64,000 bases of DNA from Azonexus sp. (GCA_030696345.1 JAUYSK010000026.1:1-64000), one strand, 5' to 3'; positions 47,650 to 57,380 are shown, numbered from the stretch's first letter. Made by a program: numbers and translations. Notes: generated by a model not told the origin, from the letters alone.

Positions 47650-48567
47650 TTATTTCTTGGGGTTGAATTTGTCGATGGTGGAGCGAATCTCGTTGATCGC
47701 TTTTTCGATTTCGTCTTCGGAGAGCTCGCTCTTGTAGGCCGGGTTCCGGCCGAATTCCTCAAGCCGGGTAGTCACCTCGTCCTGAGTCATGGTCAGGGTC
47801 GAGATCGCACTGCTGGCTTCCTCGACATAGCTTTCTTCCCAGCGCACGGCGACGGCGGATAGATTGTCGCCATGAGTGCCGCCTCTGACCTCGGCCTGCG
47901 TAAGCAGCATCGGCAAGGCCTGCAACAGGTTGGCCCCTTTCATCGCCAGTGCCATCTGCTCACCGGAAGTCACCCCCCACAGGCCATCGGTGCAGAGCAG
48001 CACGATGTCGCCGTGTTCAAGCGGTGTCTTGCGGGAGAACTCGATCTCCGGCACCGTCGGGCTACCCAGGCAACTGTAGATCTTGTTGCGGTCAGGATGA
48101 ATCGCCGCCTGAGCTTCGGTGATCATGCCTTCCTCAATAAGCAAGCGAATGCGCGAGTGATCCTTGGTCTGCGCAATGATCCGGCCAGCCCGCATCAGAT
48201 AGAGCCGCGAGTCGCCGGCATGCGCCCAGTAGGCGACGTTATCCTGGACGACGCAGGCGACGCAGGTCGTGCGTGGCGTGTCTTTCAGGCGGTGCTGGGC
48301 GGTGTAGTCGAGAATGGCGTGGTGAGCATTGGTCATGCTCTTCTGCAGGAAGCGGAAAGGGTCGCCAAGCAGCGGCCGCGCTTCGCGCTGGAACGTGTCG
48401 GCCAGGGTCTGGATGGCGATCTGGGCAGCAACTTCGCCGTAGTGGTGGCCGCCCATGCCATCGGCGACGACCATCAACAGCGCATCGCGCGAGTAGCAGT
48501 AGGTTGTCCTGTCCTCGTTGTTGGCCCGGCCGCCCTGGCGGCTCTCCTGGTAAATGGTGAATCTCAT
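47650..48567 (-). CDS. PP2C-type serine/threonine phosphatase
   Basis: The 305-residue protein has PPM metal-site motifs VVADGMGGHHYGEVAA (about residues 33-48), YWAHAGDSRLYL, VLLCTDGLWGVTSG and GGTHGDNLSAVAV. After about residue 250 a further C-terminal stretch follows without a known domain. It should reverse the action of the adjacent Ser/Thr kinase, whose stop overlaps its start by 4 bases (ATGA), forming a coupled kinase-phosphatase module ahead of rph. Confidence 0.93.
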   Translation of the reverse strand: MRFTIYQESRQGGRANNEDRTTYCYSRDALLMVVADGMGGHHYGEVAAQIAIQTLADTFQREARPLLGDPFRFLQKSMTNAHHAILDYTAQHRLKDTPRTTCVACVVQDNVAYWAHAGDSRLYLMRAGRIIAQTKDHSRIRLLIEEGMITEAQAAIHPDRNKIYSCLGSPTVPEIEFSRKTPLEHGDIVLLCTDGLWGVTSGEQMALAMKGANLLQALPMLLTQAEVRGGTHGDNLSAVAVRWEESYVEEASSAISTLTMTQDEVTTRLEEFGRNPAYKSELSEDEIEKAINEIRSTIDKFNPKK

Positions 48568-49511
48568 TTATTGGACTTTCTGAATTTGTCGACGAAGCGA
48601 TTCAGCCAGTTAGGTTCGCTTTTCGGGCTGGGCGGCGTGACGGTTTCGACCAGCGCTTTCTGCAAGGCGAAGACGCTCTGCGGCCGATAAAGATGGTTCA
48701 GATTCAGGCACCAGTCGATGATCTCCAGCAGACGATCGGAGAACTGGCCGTCCCAGCGCATCATTGCCGGCGACAGGGTGTCCTTCTTCAGGCGCTCATC
48801 GGCTGCCTGCGGCGCGCAACCCGCCAGGCAGGCGTACATTGAGGCACCAACGCTGTAGATGTCGCTCCAGGGACCGAGATCGGTACGCGAGCCGTAGTGT
48901 TCCGGTGAGGCAAACCCCGGTGTGTACATCGGTTTGAGCATCGGCTGGTCGGTCAGCAGGGTCTGCCGGGCGGCGCCGAAGTCGATCAATACCGGCGTGT
49001 TGTCGCTGCGCAGGTAAATATTCGAGGGCTTCAGGTCGAGATGCAGCAGCTTGTGCGAATGCACTTCGCGCAGGCCATTCAGCATGCGTGTGAAAACGCC
49101 GCGGATGAAGCGTTCGGAAATGTGCCCCTGGTGCTTCTGGATGAACTCCTGCAGCGTCCGGCCATGTTCGTATTCCATGACGAGATAGACCGTGTCGTTG
49201 GCGCGGAAGAAATTCAACACGCGGATCACGTTCGGGTGCGATAGACGGGCCAGCGCCCGGCCTTCTTCAAAAAAACATTTCATGCCGTAGCGGAACGCAC
49301 CGAGGTGGTCGCCGGTGATGATCGGCTTGATGTCACCCTTGCCGCGCAGCGCCAGGCTGTTGGGCAGATATTCCTTGATGGCGACCTGCCGGCCGTCGGG
49401 ATCGGTGGCGAGATAGACGATCGAAAACCCGCCGAGCGAGAGCTGGCGGTCTATCGTGTACTCTTCTAGCGGGTGGCCGTTGGGTAGCGGCTGATTGGCT
49501 TGTTGCGCCAT
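48564..49511 (-). CDS. Hanks-type serine/threonine protein kinase
   Basis: The 315-residue kinase has LSLGGFSIVYLA (glycine loop), the catalytic Lys in QVAIKEYLPN, HLDLKPSNIYL with catalytic Asp159, DFG at Asp177 (LIDFGAARQ) and PGFASPEHYG (APE-like). The catalytic-loop Arg is replaced by Leu (HLD rather than HRD), so activation-loop control may differ from RD kinases. No membrane helix or PASTA domain is present; it is cytoplasmic. It opens the kinase - PP2C - rph - rdgB - hemW operon. Confidence 0.93.
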   Translation of the reverse strand: MAQQANQPLPNGHPLEEYTIDRQLSLGGFSIVYLATDPDGRQVAIKEYLPNSLALRGKGDIKPIITGDHLGAFRYGMKCFFEEGRALARLSHPNVIRVLNFFRANDTVYLVMEYEHGRTLQEFIQKHQGHISERFIRGVFTRMLNGLREVHSHKLLHLDLKPSNIYLRSDNTPVLIDFGAARQTLLTDQPMLKPMYTPGFASPEHYGSRTDLGPWSDIYSVGASMYACLAGCAPQAADERLKKDTLSPAMMRWDGQFSDRLLEIIDWCLNLNHLYRPQSVFALQKALVETVTPPSPKSEPNWLNRFVDKFRKSNK

Positions 49512-49587
49512 CGATCTCGCGGTTATGATGCTGATTCAGGCATTCTCGGGCGTGTTGTCCGGCCTGTAAAGCCGGAGACCCCACTTA

Positions 49588-50454
49588 ATGATTTGTAGTA
49601 TGACTGGTTATGCCGTTAAAACGCGAGATGTCGAGCGCGGATCACTGCAACTTGAACTCAAAAGCGTCAATTCGCGCTACCTCGATTTTCATTTCCGGAT
49701 CACCGAAGATTTGCGCGCGCTGGAAATGCCGCTGCGCGAAATGCTCGCCGCCAAGCTGACGCGCGGCAAGGTAGAGTGTCGCCTGGCTTTCAACGCTGCC
49801 TCGGCGCGGGCTGAACAACTGGAACTCAATCCCGGTTTGCTGGGCGCGCTGAAAAGCCTGAACCAGAAAGTTTGCGCTGAAATGCCGGAAGCCAAGCCAT
49901 TGTCGGTCAATGATGTGCTGCGCTGGCCGGGCATGTTCGGCGACCAGAGTATCGATTTCGCTGCTCTTGGCCCCGAAGTCATGGCGCTGGCTCGTGAAGC
50001 GCTGAGCGATTTCTCCGCCACACGTGGTCGCGAAGGTGAAAAGCTGGCTGCAATGATCGTCGACCGCGTCAATGCCATCCGCGACATCGTCCGTCAGGTA
50101 GCGCCGCGCATCCCTGATGCGCAGGCGATGTTCGCCGACAAGCTGCGGCAGCGTCTGACTGAAGCGCTCGGCAACGCCAGTGATGACCGCATTCTGCAGG
50201 AGGTGGCAGTTTTCGCCAGCCGCATCGACGTGGCCGAGGAACTGACCCGGCTTGGTGCCCACCTCGATGAAGTCGAGCGGGTACTGAAGCATGGTGGTGC
50301 CTGCGGCAAGCGTCTCGACTTCCTGATGCAGGAACTCAATCGCGAGGCCAATACGCTGGGGTCAAAATCGGCTCTTACCGAGGTTTCGCAGGCCGCCATG
50401 GACCTCAAGCTGCTGATCGAGCAAATGCGCGAGCAGATTCAGAACCTGGAGTAG
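49588..50454 (+). CDS. yicC: YicC-family endoribonuclease
   Basis: The 288-residue protein begins MICSMTGYAVKTRDVERGSLQLELKSVNSRYLDFHFRI, the YicC N-terminal signature, and ends with the DUF1732 region (VLKHGGACGKRLDFLMQELNREANTLGSKS). YicC members are endoribonucleases that act with RNA turnover factors. gmk follows after 3 bases, as in many proteobacteria. The upstream 76 bases separate it from the divergent kinase gene. Confidence 0.94.
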   Translation: MICSMTGYAVKTRDVERGSLQLELKSVNSRYLDFHFRITEDLRALEMPLREMLAAKLTRGKVECRLAFNAASARAEQLELNPGLLGALKSLNQKVCAEMPEAKPLSVNDVLRWPGMFGDQSIDFAALGPEVMALAREALSDFSATRGREGEKLAAMIVDRVNAIRDIVRQVAPRIPDAQAMFADKLRQRLTEALGNASDDRILQEVAVFASRIDVAEELTRLGAHLDEVERVLKHGGACGKRLDFLMQELNREANTLGSKSALTEVSQAAMDLKLLIEQMREQIQNLE

Positions 50455-50457
50455 GGC

Positions 50458-51066
50458 ATGGCAGGCAATCTCTATGTTGTTGCTGCGCCATCCGGTGCCG
50501 GCAAGACCACACTGGTGCGTCTGCTGCTTGAGCAGGAGCCGGCAGTTCATCTATCCATCTCTTTCACCACTCGCGGTCCACGCCCGGGTGAATTGAGCGG
50601 GCGGGAGTACCATTTCGTCGATAGTGCCGAATTTCACGCCATGATCGGTCGTCAGGAATTTCTCGAATGGGCCGAGGTGCATGGCAATTTCTACGGTACA
50701 TCGAAAAAATGGATCGCCGATCAACTGGCGGCCGGTAGCGACGTGCTGCTCGAAATCGACTGGCAGGGCGCGCAGCAGGTCCGCTCGATTTTTCCGGAGG
50801 CGATTGGAATCTTTATTTTGCCGCCTTCGATGGAAGAATTGACCCGCCGTTTGACGGGGCGCGGCACCGACAGCGCCGATGTAATCGCCCGCCGCTTGTC
50901 CGCTGCACAGGCCGAGATGCGCCATGTCGGTGAATTCGACTATGTTATTATTAACGACCAGTTGGCGTTGGCGGTGGACGATTTGCGTGCTGTGGTACGT
51001 GCCTCCCGCCTCAGTCTGACTGCGCAGCGTGCCCGGCACGCCGCCCTTTTTGCCCGCTTGATCTGA
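50458..51066 (+). CDS. gmk: Guanylate kinase
   Basis: The 202-residue enzyme has the P-loop APSGAGKTTLVRLL near residues 8-21, the GMP-binding SISFTTRGPRPGELSGREYHFV, EWAEVHGNFYGT, and ILLEIDWQGAQQVR-like VLLEIDWQGAQQVRSIFP. It phosphorylates GMP to GDP. The gmk-rpoZ-spoT order matches the E. coli operon and places GTP supply, the omega subunit and (p)ppGpp metabolism together. Confidence 0.97.
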   Translation: MAGNLYVVAAPSGAGKTTLVRLLLEQEPAVHLSISFTTRGPRPGELSGREYHFVDSAEFHAMIGRQEFLEWAEVHGNFYGTSKKWIADQLAAGSDVLLEIDWQGAQQVRSIFPEAIGIFILPPSMEELTRRLTGRGTDSADVIARRLSAAQAEMRHVGEFDYVIINDQLALAVDDLRAVVRASRLSLTAQRARHAALFARLI

Positions 51067-51080
51067 TTTAGAGGTTTTAC

Positions 51081-51287
51081 ATGGCCCGCGTTACCGTCGA
51101 CGATTGCATGAAACGTATTCCCAACCGCTTCCAGATGACTCTGGCCGCAGCTCACCGCGCTCGCCAGCTGGCTAACGGTGCAACGCCGCTGGTCGATCCG
51201 GAAAAAGACAAGCCGACTGTCATCGCCCTGCGCGAAATGGCCATCGGTAAGGTTGGCCTGGAAGTGCTCAACCGCGGTCAGGGCTGA
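51081..51287 (+). CDS. rpoZ: RNA polymerase omega subunit
   Basis: The 68-residue protein begins [38 protein letters not shown], matching omega. It helps assemble RNA polymerase and is part of one ppGpp-binding site; the (p)ppGpp enzyme SpoT is the next gene, 21 bases on. Confidence 0.96.
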   Translation: MARVTVDDCMKRIPNRFQMTLAAAHRARQLANGATPLVDPEKDKPTVIALREMAIGKVGLEVLNRGQG

Positions 51288-51308
51288 AGGCCGGGGCGGT
51301 GAAGAGAG

Positions 51309-53462
51309 ATGGACCCAGCGCCGTCGCCTCTCACGCCCGCTCAAGAGGAACCCGCCTACCGGGTTTTCCTCGATAGTCTCGATTATCTTGCTCCTGCCGA
51401 TGTAGAACGTATCAAGGCGGCGTATGCCTACGCCGAGCGCGCCCACGCGAATCAAAAACGCATGTCGGGCGAGGCTTACATCACGCATCCTCTGGCTGTG
51501 GCCGGGGCGGTAGTCGAATGGCGCATGGATGCCGATGCTGTTGCGGCGGCGTTGCTGCACGACGTTCTTGAGGACACCGGAACGACCAAGCGCGAGCTCG
51601 CCGAAAAATTTGGCAAGGAAGTCGCCGAGCTGGTTGACGGCCTTTCCAAGCTCGACAAGATGGAATTTGCCTCCTATCAGGAGGCCCAGGCTGAAAATTT
51701 CCGCAAGATGCTGATGGCCATGGCGCGCGATTTGCGCGTCGTGCTGATCAAGCTGGCTGATCGGCAACACAACTTGCAGACCATGTCGGCGATGCGTCTC
51801 GACAAACGCGCCCGCATTGCCCGTGAAACCCTGGAAATCTATGCGCCGATCGCCTTGCGCCTGGGTTTGAACAAGCTTTATCGCGAGTTGCAGGACACTT
51901 CGTTCCGCCTGATCTATCCGCATCGTGCCGAGGTACTGACTCGGGCGCTGAAGTATGCCCGGGGCAATCGCAGCGAGTTGCTGACGCTGATTCTCGACGG
52001 CATCAAGAACAAGCTCTCCCACGCCGGCCTGAAAGCGGAAGTTTTCGGGCGCGAGAAGAGCCTGTATTCGATTTTCCGCAAGATGAAGGAAAAGCGTCTT
52101 TCCTTCTCGCAAGTGCTCGATATTTATGGTTTCCGCGTGGTCGTTGAGAACGTGCCGACCTGCTATCTGGCCATCGGCGCGCTGCATGGTCTGTTCAAGC
52201 CGGTGCCCGGCAAGTTCAAGGATTACATCGCCATTCCCAAGGCCAACGGCTATCAGTCCCTGCATACGACGCTGATTGGTCCTTATGGCACGCCGGTCGA
52301 GGTGCAGGTCCGGACGCGCGATATGCACAATGTCGCGCAAGAGGGCGTCGCGGCGCACTGGCTGTACAAGGATAGCGAGGATACCGGTGCCGACCTGCAG
52401 GTCAAGACGCACAAATGGTTGCAGTCCCTGCTCGAAATGCAGGGCAATGATTCCGCAGAGTTTTTCGAGAACGTCAAGATCGACCTCTTCCCGGACGAGG
52501 TTTACATTTTTACGCCCAAGGGCAAGATCATGGCCATGCCGCGAGGCGCGACGGTGATTGATTTTGCCTATGCCGTGCATACCGATGTTGGCCATCACTG
52601 TTCGGCCGCCCGCGTTAACCAGGAATTGGCCCCGTTGCGCACGGAGTTGCGCAATGGCGACCTGGTTGAAATTGTTACCTCGACCCAAGCCAGTCCGAAT
52701 CCGGTCTGGCTGACCTACGTCAAGACCGGCAGGGCGCGCAGCAAGATACGGCATTTCCTGCGCACCATGCAGAATGAAGAGTCAGCGCGCCTGGGCGAAC
52801 GTTTGCTCCGTCAGGAACTGCTTTCGCTCGGTGTAGTGCCAATTTCCATTCCAGCCGAGGCCTGGGATCAGATGGTCAAAGCCGGCGGCCAGAAATCCAT
52901 GGAAGACGTTTACACCGAAATCGGCCTCGGCAAGCGCCTGCCCTCGGTGGTTGCCCGTCGTCTGCTGGCCCGCGAGAACATGGTGCCGGATATGCCGAGC
53001 AACATGACGCTGGCTATCCACGGCACCGAAGGCATGGCGATCCAGCTGGCCCGTTGCTGTCAGCCGATTCCGGGTGATCCGATCATCGGTTCGATCAAGA
53101 AGGGCAGCGGTCTGGTCATTCATACCCATGATTGTCCGACCATTCGCAAGTCACGTTCCAGTGAGCCGCAAAAGTGGATCGATGTCGAATGGGAGCCGGA
53201 AGAGGGCAAGCTGTTCGATATCCGGATCGGGATCGAAGTCAAGAATACGCGTGGCGTGCTGGCTCAGGTCGCGGCAGCGATTGCCGAAGCCGGCTCGAAT
53301 ATCGAGCATGTCTCGATGGATGCCGATCCGGAGCGCCTGTTCACGGTGCTGCGCTTTACCATTCAGGTCGCCCATCGCAACCATCTGGCAGCGGTCATGC
53401 GCGGCATGCGCCACATCCCCGAAGTCACCCGCATCGTCCGTGAAAGGGGTGGTGAGGTTTGA
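51309..53462 (+). CDS. spoT: Bifunctional (p)ppGpp synthetase/hydrolase SpoT
   Basis: The 717-residue RSH protein has an HD hydrolase domain with the intact HDVLEDT motif (about residues 78-84), a synthetase domain (REKSLYSIFRKMKEK, YGFRVVVENVPTCY), a TGS domain (EVYIFTPKGKIMAMPRGATVIDFAYAVHTDVG), a zinc-finger-like region (IQLARCCQPIPGDPI) and a C-terminal ACT domain (VLAQVAAAIAEAGSNIEHVSM). An intact hydrolase motif means it should degrade as well as make (p)ppGpp. dadA overlaps its stop. Confidence 0.96.
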   Translation: MDPAPSPLTPAQEEPAYRVFLDSLDYLAPADVERIKAAYAYAERAHANQKRMSGEAYITHPLAVAGAVVEWRMDADAVAAALLHDVLEDTGTTKRELAEKFGKEVAELVDGLSKLDKMEFASYQEAQAENFRKMLMAMARDLRVVLIKLADRQHNLQTMSAMRLDKRARIARETLEIYAPIALRLGLNKLYRELQDTSFRLIYPHRAEVLTRALKYARGNRSELLTLILDGIKNKLSHAGLKAEVFGREKSLYSIFRKMKEKRLSFSQVLDIYGFRVVVENVPTCYLAIGALHGLFKPVPGKFKDYIAIPKANGYQSLHTTLIGPYGTPVEVQVRTRDMHNVAQEGVAAHWLYKDSEDTGADLQVKTHKWLQSLLEMQGNDSAEFFENVKIDLFPDEVYIFTPKGKIMAMPRGATVIDFAYAVHTDVGHHCSAARVNQELAPLRTELRNGDLVEIVTSTQASPNPVWLTYVKTGRARSKIRHFLRTMQNEESARLGERLLRQELLSLGVVPISIPAEAWDQMVKAGGQKSMEDVYTEIGLGKRLPSVVARRLLARENMVPDMPSNMTLAIHGTEGMAIQLARCCQPIPGDPIIGSIKKGSGLVIHTHDCPTIRKSRSSEPQKWIDVEWEPEEGKLFDIRIGIEVKNTRGVLAQVAAAIAEAGSNIEHVSMDADPERLFTVLRFTIQVAHRNHLAAVMRGMRHIPEVTRIVRERGGEV

Positions 53463-54709
53463 AAGTCGTTGTGCTGGGGGCCGGTGTAGTCGGCACGACG
53501 AGTGCGTGGTATCTGGCTCAGGCCGGGCACGAGGTCTCGGTGGTGGACCGCCAGCCGGTTGCCGGGAACGAAACCAGTTTTGCCAATGGTGGCCAGATTT
53601 CGGTCTCGCATGCCGAGCCATGGGCCAATCCGCATGTCTTGCAGCGCATCATCAAATGGCTGGGTCGCGAGGATGCGCCACTGCTCTGGCGCTGGCGCGC
53701 CGATCCGGCCCAGTTGGCCTGGGGGCTGCGATTTCTTGGTGAATGCCTGCCGGGGCGGACGCGCCGGAACATGGCCGACATCGTCGCCCTGTCGCTCTAC
53801 AGCCGGCGTCGATTGCGTGCACTGCGCGAAGTGTTGGGCCTGCAATACGATCATCTCGAACGCGGCATCCTGCACATTTATACCGACCGGCAGGAGTTCG
53901 CTGCTGCCATCGAGGCGACGCGCGTTATGCGTGAGTTCGGGCTCGATCGCGAGACGGTCGACGTCGAAAAATGCCTGGAAATCGAACCGGCGCTGGCCGA
54001 TGCGAAACACCTGCTGGTCGGCGGCGATTACACACGCTCCGATGAATCCGGCGACGCCCATAAATTCACCCGAGCGCTGGCTGAACGGGCACAGGCGGCA
54101 GGCGTTGATTTTCGCCTCAATTTGACCGTTGACCGCATTGCTCCCGGTGGCAGCCAGATTGCCGGGATTCTGGTCAGCAGTGCCGACGGGCAGGAGTTGT
54201 TGACGGCCGATGCCTACGTCGTCGCGCTTGGCAGTTACTCGCCGCTGCTGGTCAAGCCGCTCGGTATTGGCCTGCCGGTCTATCCAGCCAAAGGCTATTC
54301 GGCCACGCTCAATCTGCTTGAGGGCTCGCCGGCCCCGGTGGTCAGTCTGACTGACGACGAGCGCAAGCTGGTTTTCTCGCGCCTCGGCAATCGTCTGCGC
54401 ATCGCTGGCACCGCCGAATTCAATGGCTACAACCTTGATCTCAACCCGGTTCGTTGCCAGGCGTTGATGCAACGGGTGCGGCAGCTATTCCCCCGCCTGC
54501 AGGTCGAGGGGGAACCGGATTATTGGTGCGGCCTGCGCCCGGCAACCCCGTCGAATCTGCCCTATATCGGGCGAACCCGTTACAGCAATCTCTGGCTCAA
54601 CACCGGCCACGGTACCTTGGGCTGGACGATGGCCTGCGGTTCGGCGGCAGCCTTGGCTGACCAGATGAGCGGTCGACGCCCGGAACCGGATTTTCCCTTC
54701 CTGAAATGA
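53459..54709 (+). CDS. dadA: D-amino acid dehydrogenase (TTG start)
   Basis: The 416-residue FAD protein has the N-terminal dinucleotide motif VVVLGAGVVGTTSAWYLAQAGHEVSVVDRQ and the C-terminal DadA signature (RPATPSNLPYIGRTRYSNLWLNTGHGTLGWTMACGSAAALADQ). It oxidises D-amino acids (typically D-alanine) and feeds electrons to the respiratory chain. The only start at the correct place is a TTG overlapping the spoT stop (TTGA), with gaggt just upstream. tatD overlaps its own stop. Confidence 0.92.
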   Translation: MKVVVLGAGVVGTTSAWYLAQAGHEVSVVDRQPVAGNETSFANGGQISVSHAEPWANPHVLQRIIKWLGREDAPLLWRWRADPAQLAWGLRFLGECLPGRTRRNMADIVALSLYSRRRLRALREVLGLQYDHLERGILHIYTDRQEFAAAIEATRVMREFGLDRETVDVEKCLEIEPALADAKHLLVGGDYTRSDESGDAHKFTRALAERAQAAGVDFRLNLTVDRIAPGGSQIAGILVSSADGQELLTADAYVVALGSYSPLLVKPLGIGLPVYPAKGYSATLNLLEGSPAPVVSLTDDERKLVFSRLGNRLRIAGTAEFNGYNLDLNPVRCQALMQRVRQLFPRLQVEGEPDYWCGLRPATPSNLPYIGRTRYSNLWLNTGHGTLGWTMACGSAAALADQMSGRRPEPDFPFLK

Positions 54710-55467
54710 TGATCGATACCCACTGCCATCTCGATGCGGCCGAATTCGATGCCGATCGCGATGCGGTGCATGCGGCAGCGCTCGCCGCCGGGGTGGCGCG
54801 GATGGTGGTGCCGAGTGTTGCGGTGGACGGCTTACAGAAGGCAAAAACCATTGTTGCGCGTTATTCCGGTTGCGTTGCCGCTTATGGGATACATCCGATG
54901 GCCGTGATGACGGCTCGGGAAAGCGATATCGCCACGCTGGGACAATGGCTGGCGGCTGAAGTGCCGGTTGCGGTAGGCGAGATCGGGCTTGATCACTACG
55001 TGAGAGATATTGATCCTGCGCGTCAGGAATGGTTTTTTGTCGAGCAGTTGCAACTGGCCGGAGCGTTCGATCTGCCGGTGATCCTTCATGTCCGGCGAGC
55101 CATTGATCCGGTACTCAAGCAACTGCGTCGATTCAAAGTGCGTGGTGGCATCGCCCACGCCTTCAATGGCAGCCGGCAGCAGGCCGAGGAATTCATCAAG
55201 CTCGGCTTCAAGCTGGGCTTTGGCGGCGCGATGACCTTTGACGGTTCGACCCGCATCCGCGAACTGGCGGCGACTCTGCCGCTGGAATCCATCGTGCTCG
55301 AAACCGATGCGCCGGATATTCCGCCCGCCTGGCTCAATCGCGGGCGAAATGCCCCGGCCGAATTGCCGCGTATCGCTCAGGTAATGGCTGATTTGCGCGG
55401 CATCACCTTGGCTGAACTTGCCGTGGCGACCAGCGCCAATGCCCGTCGCGTGCTGCCCGGACTTTGA
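54706..55467 (+). CDS. TatD-family metal-dependent hydrolase
   Basis: The 253-residue TIM-barrel hydrolase has the metal site DTHCHLDAAEFD, AVGEIGLDHYV, ILHVRRAIDPVLKQL, GGIAHAFNGSRQQAEEF and IVLETDAPDIPP. TatD proteins are Mg2+-dependent 3'-5' DNA/RNA nucleases. The gene starts at an ATGA overlap with dadA (a second ATG follows at once). A 168-base regulatory region separates it from the nap genes. Confidence 0.93.
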   Translation: MMIDTHCHLDAAEFDADRDAVHAAALAAGVARMVVPSVAVDGLQKAKTIVARYSGCVAAYGIHPMAVMTARESDIATLGQWLAAEVPVAVGEIGLDHYVRDIDPARQEWFFVEQLQLAGAFDLPVILHVRRAIDPVLKQLRRFKVRGGIAHAFNGSRQQAEEFIKLGFKLGFGGAMTFDGSTRIRELAATLPLESIVLETDAPDIPPAWLNRGRNAPAELPRIAQVMADLRGITLAELAVATSANARRVLPGL

Positions 55468-55502
55468 GTCCGGCCAACAGCGGCATGGTTTTTCCGGATG
55501 GT

Positions 55503-55544
55503 TTGATCTAGGCTAAGTATTCGAAAATACTGATGGAGTAGATT
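55503..55544 (+). promoter_or_regulatory. nap promoter 1: FNR-family-like site with -10 TAGATT
   Basis: TTGAT-CTAG-GCTAA at 55503-55516 has a perfect FNR/DNR left half-site and a divergent right half. TAGATT (four of six matches to TATAAT) follows after 22 bases, at 55539-55544, which is exactly the spacing of a class II (-41.5) FNR-type promoter. The same pair of elements recurs before napD. A dyad agtatt-cgaa-aatact (55516-55531) lies between them. Confidence 0.5.
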
Positions 55545-55595
55545 GTGCACATCAGGTTTTCCCCCGGAACAAGGCGTCAGGGAGTGCCGTGCTCA

Positions 55596-55617
55596 GGGTG
55601 GGGTGCAAGCCCCACCC
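55596..55617 (+). promoter_or_regulatory. Strong hairpin in the napG leader
   Basis: gggtgggg / ccccaccc, a perfect 8-base-pair stem with loop tgcaag, lies 19 bases before the napG start. Flanking bases (gtcag / ctgat) can pair around it. The napG ATG has no clear Shine-Dalgarno sequence, so leader structure may affect translation. I do not recognise a known riboswitch. Confidence 0.45.
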
Positions 55618-55635
55618 GGCGGCTGATCCCCCATC

Positions 55636-56517
55636 ATGAAACCCTCAGATAAAACACCCGGCAAGTCCGGCGCCGCGCGCCGCCAGTTCATTTTCGATTC
55701 AGCCAAAATGGCTTGTGGCGTTGGCATGCTGGGGCTGGGCCTCGGGCTTTACGCCAAGCAGTCGAAGGCCTTGCCGGCGCTGGCGCTGCGTCCGCCCGGC
55801 GCCTTGCCGGAGGAGGATTTCCTCGGCGCCTGCATCCGTTGTGGCTTGTGCGTCCGTGACTGTCCTTACAACACGCTGGAACTTGCCAAACCGGAAACGC
55901 CGGTAGCGACCGGGACGCCCTATTTCAACGCCCGCAACATCCCGTGTGAAATGTGTGAGGACATTCCTTGCATCAAGGCCTGTCCGACCAAGGCGCTCGA
56001 TCACGCGCTGACCGACATCAATAAAGCGAAGATGGGCATTGCAGTCCTGATCGACCACGAAACCTGTCTCAACTTCCTCGGTCTGCGCTGCGACGTCTGC
56101 TACCGCGTCTGTCCTGTCATCGACAAGGCGATTACGCTGGAAATGCTGCCCAACCTGCGTACCGGCCGGCATGCCATGTTCCTGCCGACGGTACATTCGG
56201 CGGATTGCACCGGTTGCGGCAAGTGCGAAAAATCCTGCGTTCTGGAAGAATCGGCGATCCGCATCTTGCCGCCCAAGCTGGCCAAGGGTGAGCTTGGCAA
56301 GCATTATCGCATCGGCTGGGATGAGCAGAAGAAGGCGGGGCGCTCACTGATGGATGAGTCAAAGATTCAGGATTTGCCGGACCGGATGCCCGAGGGTGCC
56401 GTCCTGCCGGGGCATTACGATCCAGCCAGCGGCCAGACGGCGCCGGCACGCGGCCTGCCGGGTAGCGAGGCCGGGGCGATTCCCAGCCTGCCGCCGGGCT
56501 TGGGGGGCAAGCCATGA
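55636..56517 (+). CDS. napG: Ferredoxin-type protein NapG
   Basis: The 293-residue protein has a twin-arginine signal ([25 protein letters not shown]) and four [4Fe-4S] cysteine sets: [43 protein letters not shown] and [11 protein letters not shown]. NapG is exported folded and works with membrane NapH to carry electrons from the quinol pool toward NapB and NapA. A C-terminal Pro/Gly-rich tail of about 45 residues follows the last cluster. It is the first gene of the cluster here. Confidence 0.96.
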   Translation: MKPSDKTPGKSGAARRQFIFDSAKMACGVGMLGLGLGLYAKQSKALPALALRPPGALPEEDFLGACIRCGLCVRDCPYNTLELAKPETPVATGTPYFNARNIPCEMCEDIPCIKACPTKALDHALTDINKAKMGIAVLIDHETCLNFLGLRCDVCYRVCPVIDKAITLEMLPNLRTGRHAMFLPTVHSADCTGCGKCEKSCVLEESAIRILPPKLAKGELGKHYRIGWDEQKKAGRSLMDESKIQDLPDRMPEGAVLPGHYDPASGQTAPARGLPGSEAGAIPSLPPGLGGKP

Positions 56518-57380
56518 GCTTGAAACGGATCGGTGCCGATGCCGTCGCCGAAAAGGGTTGGCTGAAGGCTCACCAGTGGCTGATCCTGCGCCGCATCTCG
56601 CAGCTCGGCATTCTCGCCCTGTTTCTGCTCGGCCCACTGGCAGGCATCTGGATCGTCAAGGGCAACCTGAATTACAGCTACACGCTGGGCGTCCTGCCGC
56701 TGACCGATCCCTACGTTGCGCTGCAGTCGCTGATGACCGGACATGTCCCGGAAAAGCTGGGCCTGATCGGTGTCGTCATCGCCCTGCTGTTCTATTTGCT
56801 GCTCGGTGGTCGGGTCTATTGCAGCTGGGTTTGCCCGGTCAATATGGTGACCGATGCCGCCGGCTGGCTGCGCGAGCGGCTTGGCATCAAGGGCAGCGTG
56901 CATCTGGGGCGCCATACCCGCTACTGGATTCTGGGCATGACCTTGCTCGGCTCGGCGCTTTCCGGCGTGGTGCTGTGGGAACTGATCAATCCCGTCTCGA
57001 TGCTGCATCGCGGGCTGATTTTTGGCCTCGGGGCGGCGTGGACCGTCGTCCTTGCTGTTTTCCTCTTTGATCTTTTCGTGATGAGTCGCGGCTGGTGCGG
57101 TCACCTTTGCCCGGTCGGTGCTTTTTACAGCCTGCTCGGTCGCTGGAGCCCGGTTCGTATTGCCGCACAGCAACGTGCTGCCTGCAACGATTGCATGGAC
57201 TGCTTCGAAGTCTGCCCCGAACCGCAGGTCATCCGGCCAGCACTCAAGGGTGCCGACAAAGGGCTCGGGCCGGTAATCCTGGCCCCGAACTGCACCAATT
57301 GTGGCCGTTGTATCGACGTCTGTTCAAAAGACGTATTCACCTTCGCGCTGCGTTCCAGCAACAAAACTGCGGCGGGCTGA
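56514..57380 (+). CDS. napH: Membrane ferredoxin/quinol dehydrogenase component NapH
   Basis: The 288-residue protein has four or five membrane helices ([66 protein letters not shown]). Between them are [14 protein letters not shown] and [15 protein letters not shown], the NapH CxxxCP motifs, and near the C-terminus are two ferredoxin clusters ([23 protein letters not shown]). It oxidises quinol at the membrane with NapG. It overlaps napG by 4 bases (ATGA). Confidence 0.96.
   Translation: MSLKRIGADAVAEKGWLKAHQWLILRRISQLGILALFLLGPLAGIWIVKGNLNYSYTLGVLPLTDPYVALQSLMTGHVPEKLGLIGVVIALLFYLLLGGRVYCSWVCPVNMVTDAAGWLRERLGIKGSVHLGRHTRYWILGMTLLGSALSGVVLWELINPVSMLHRGLIFGLGAAWTVVLAVFLFDLFVMSRGWCGHLCPVGAFYSLLGRWSPVRIAAQQRAACNDCMDCFEVCPEPQVIRPALKGADKGLGPVILAPNCTNCGRCIDVCSKDVFTFALRSSNKTAAG

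Noticed and set aside
55540..55635. Molybdenum cofactor riboswitch before napG
   Set aside because: The conserved core of that RNA, as far as I can recall it, is not visible; only a simple hairpin with weak flanking pairing is seen.
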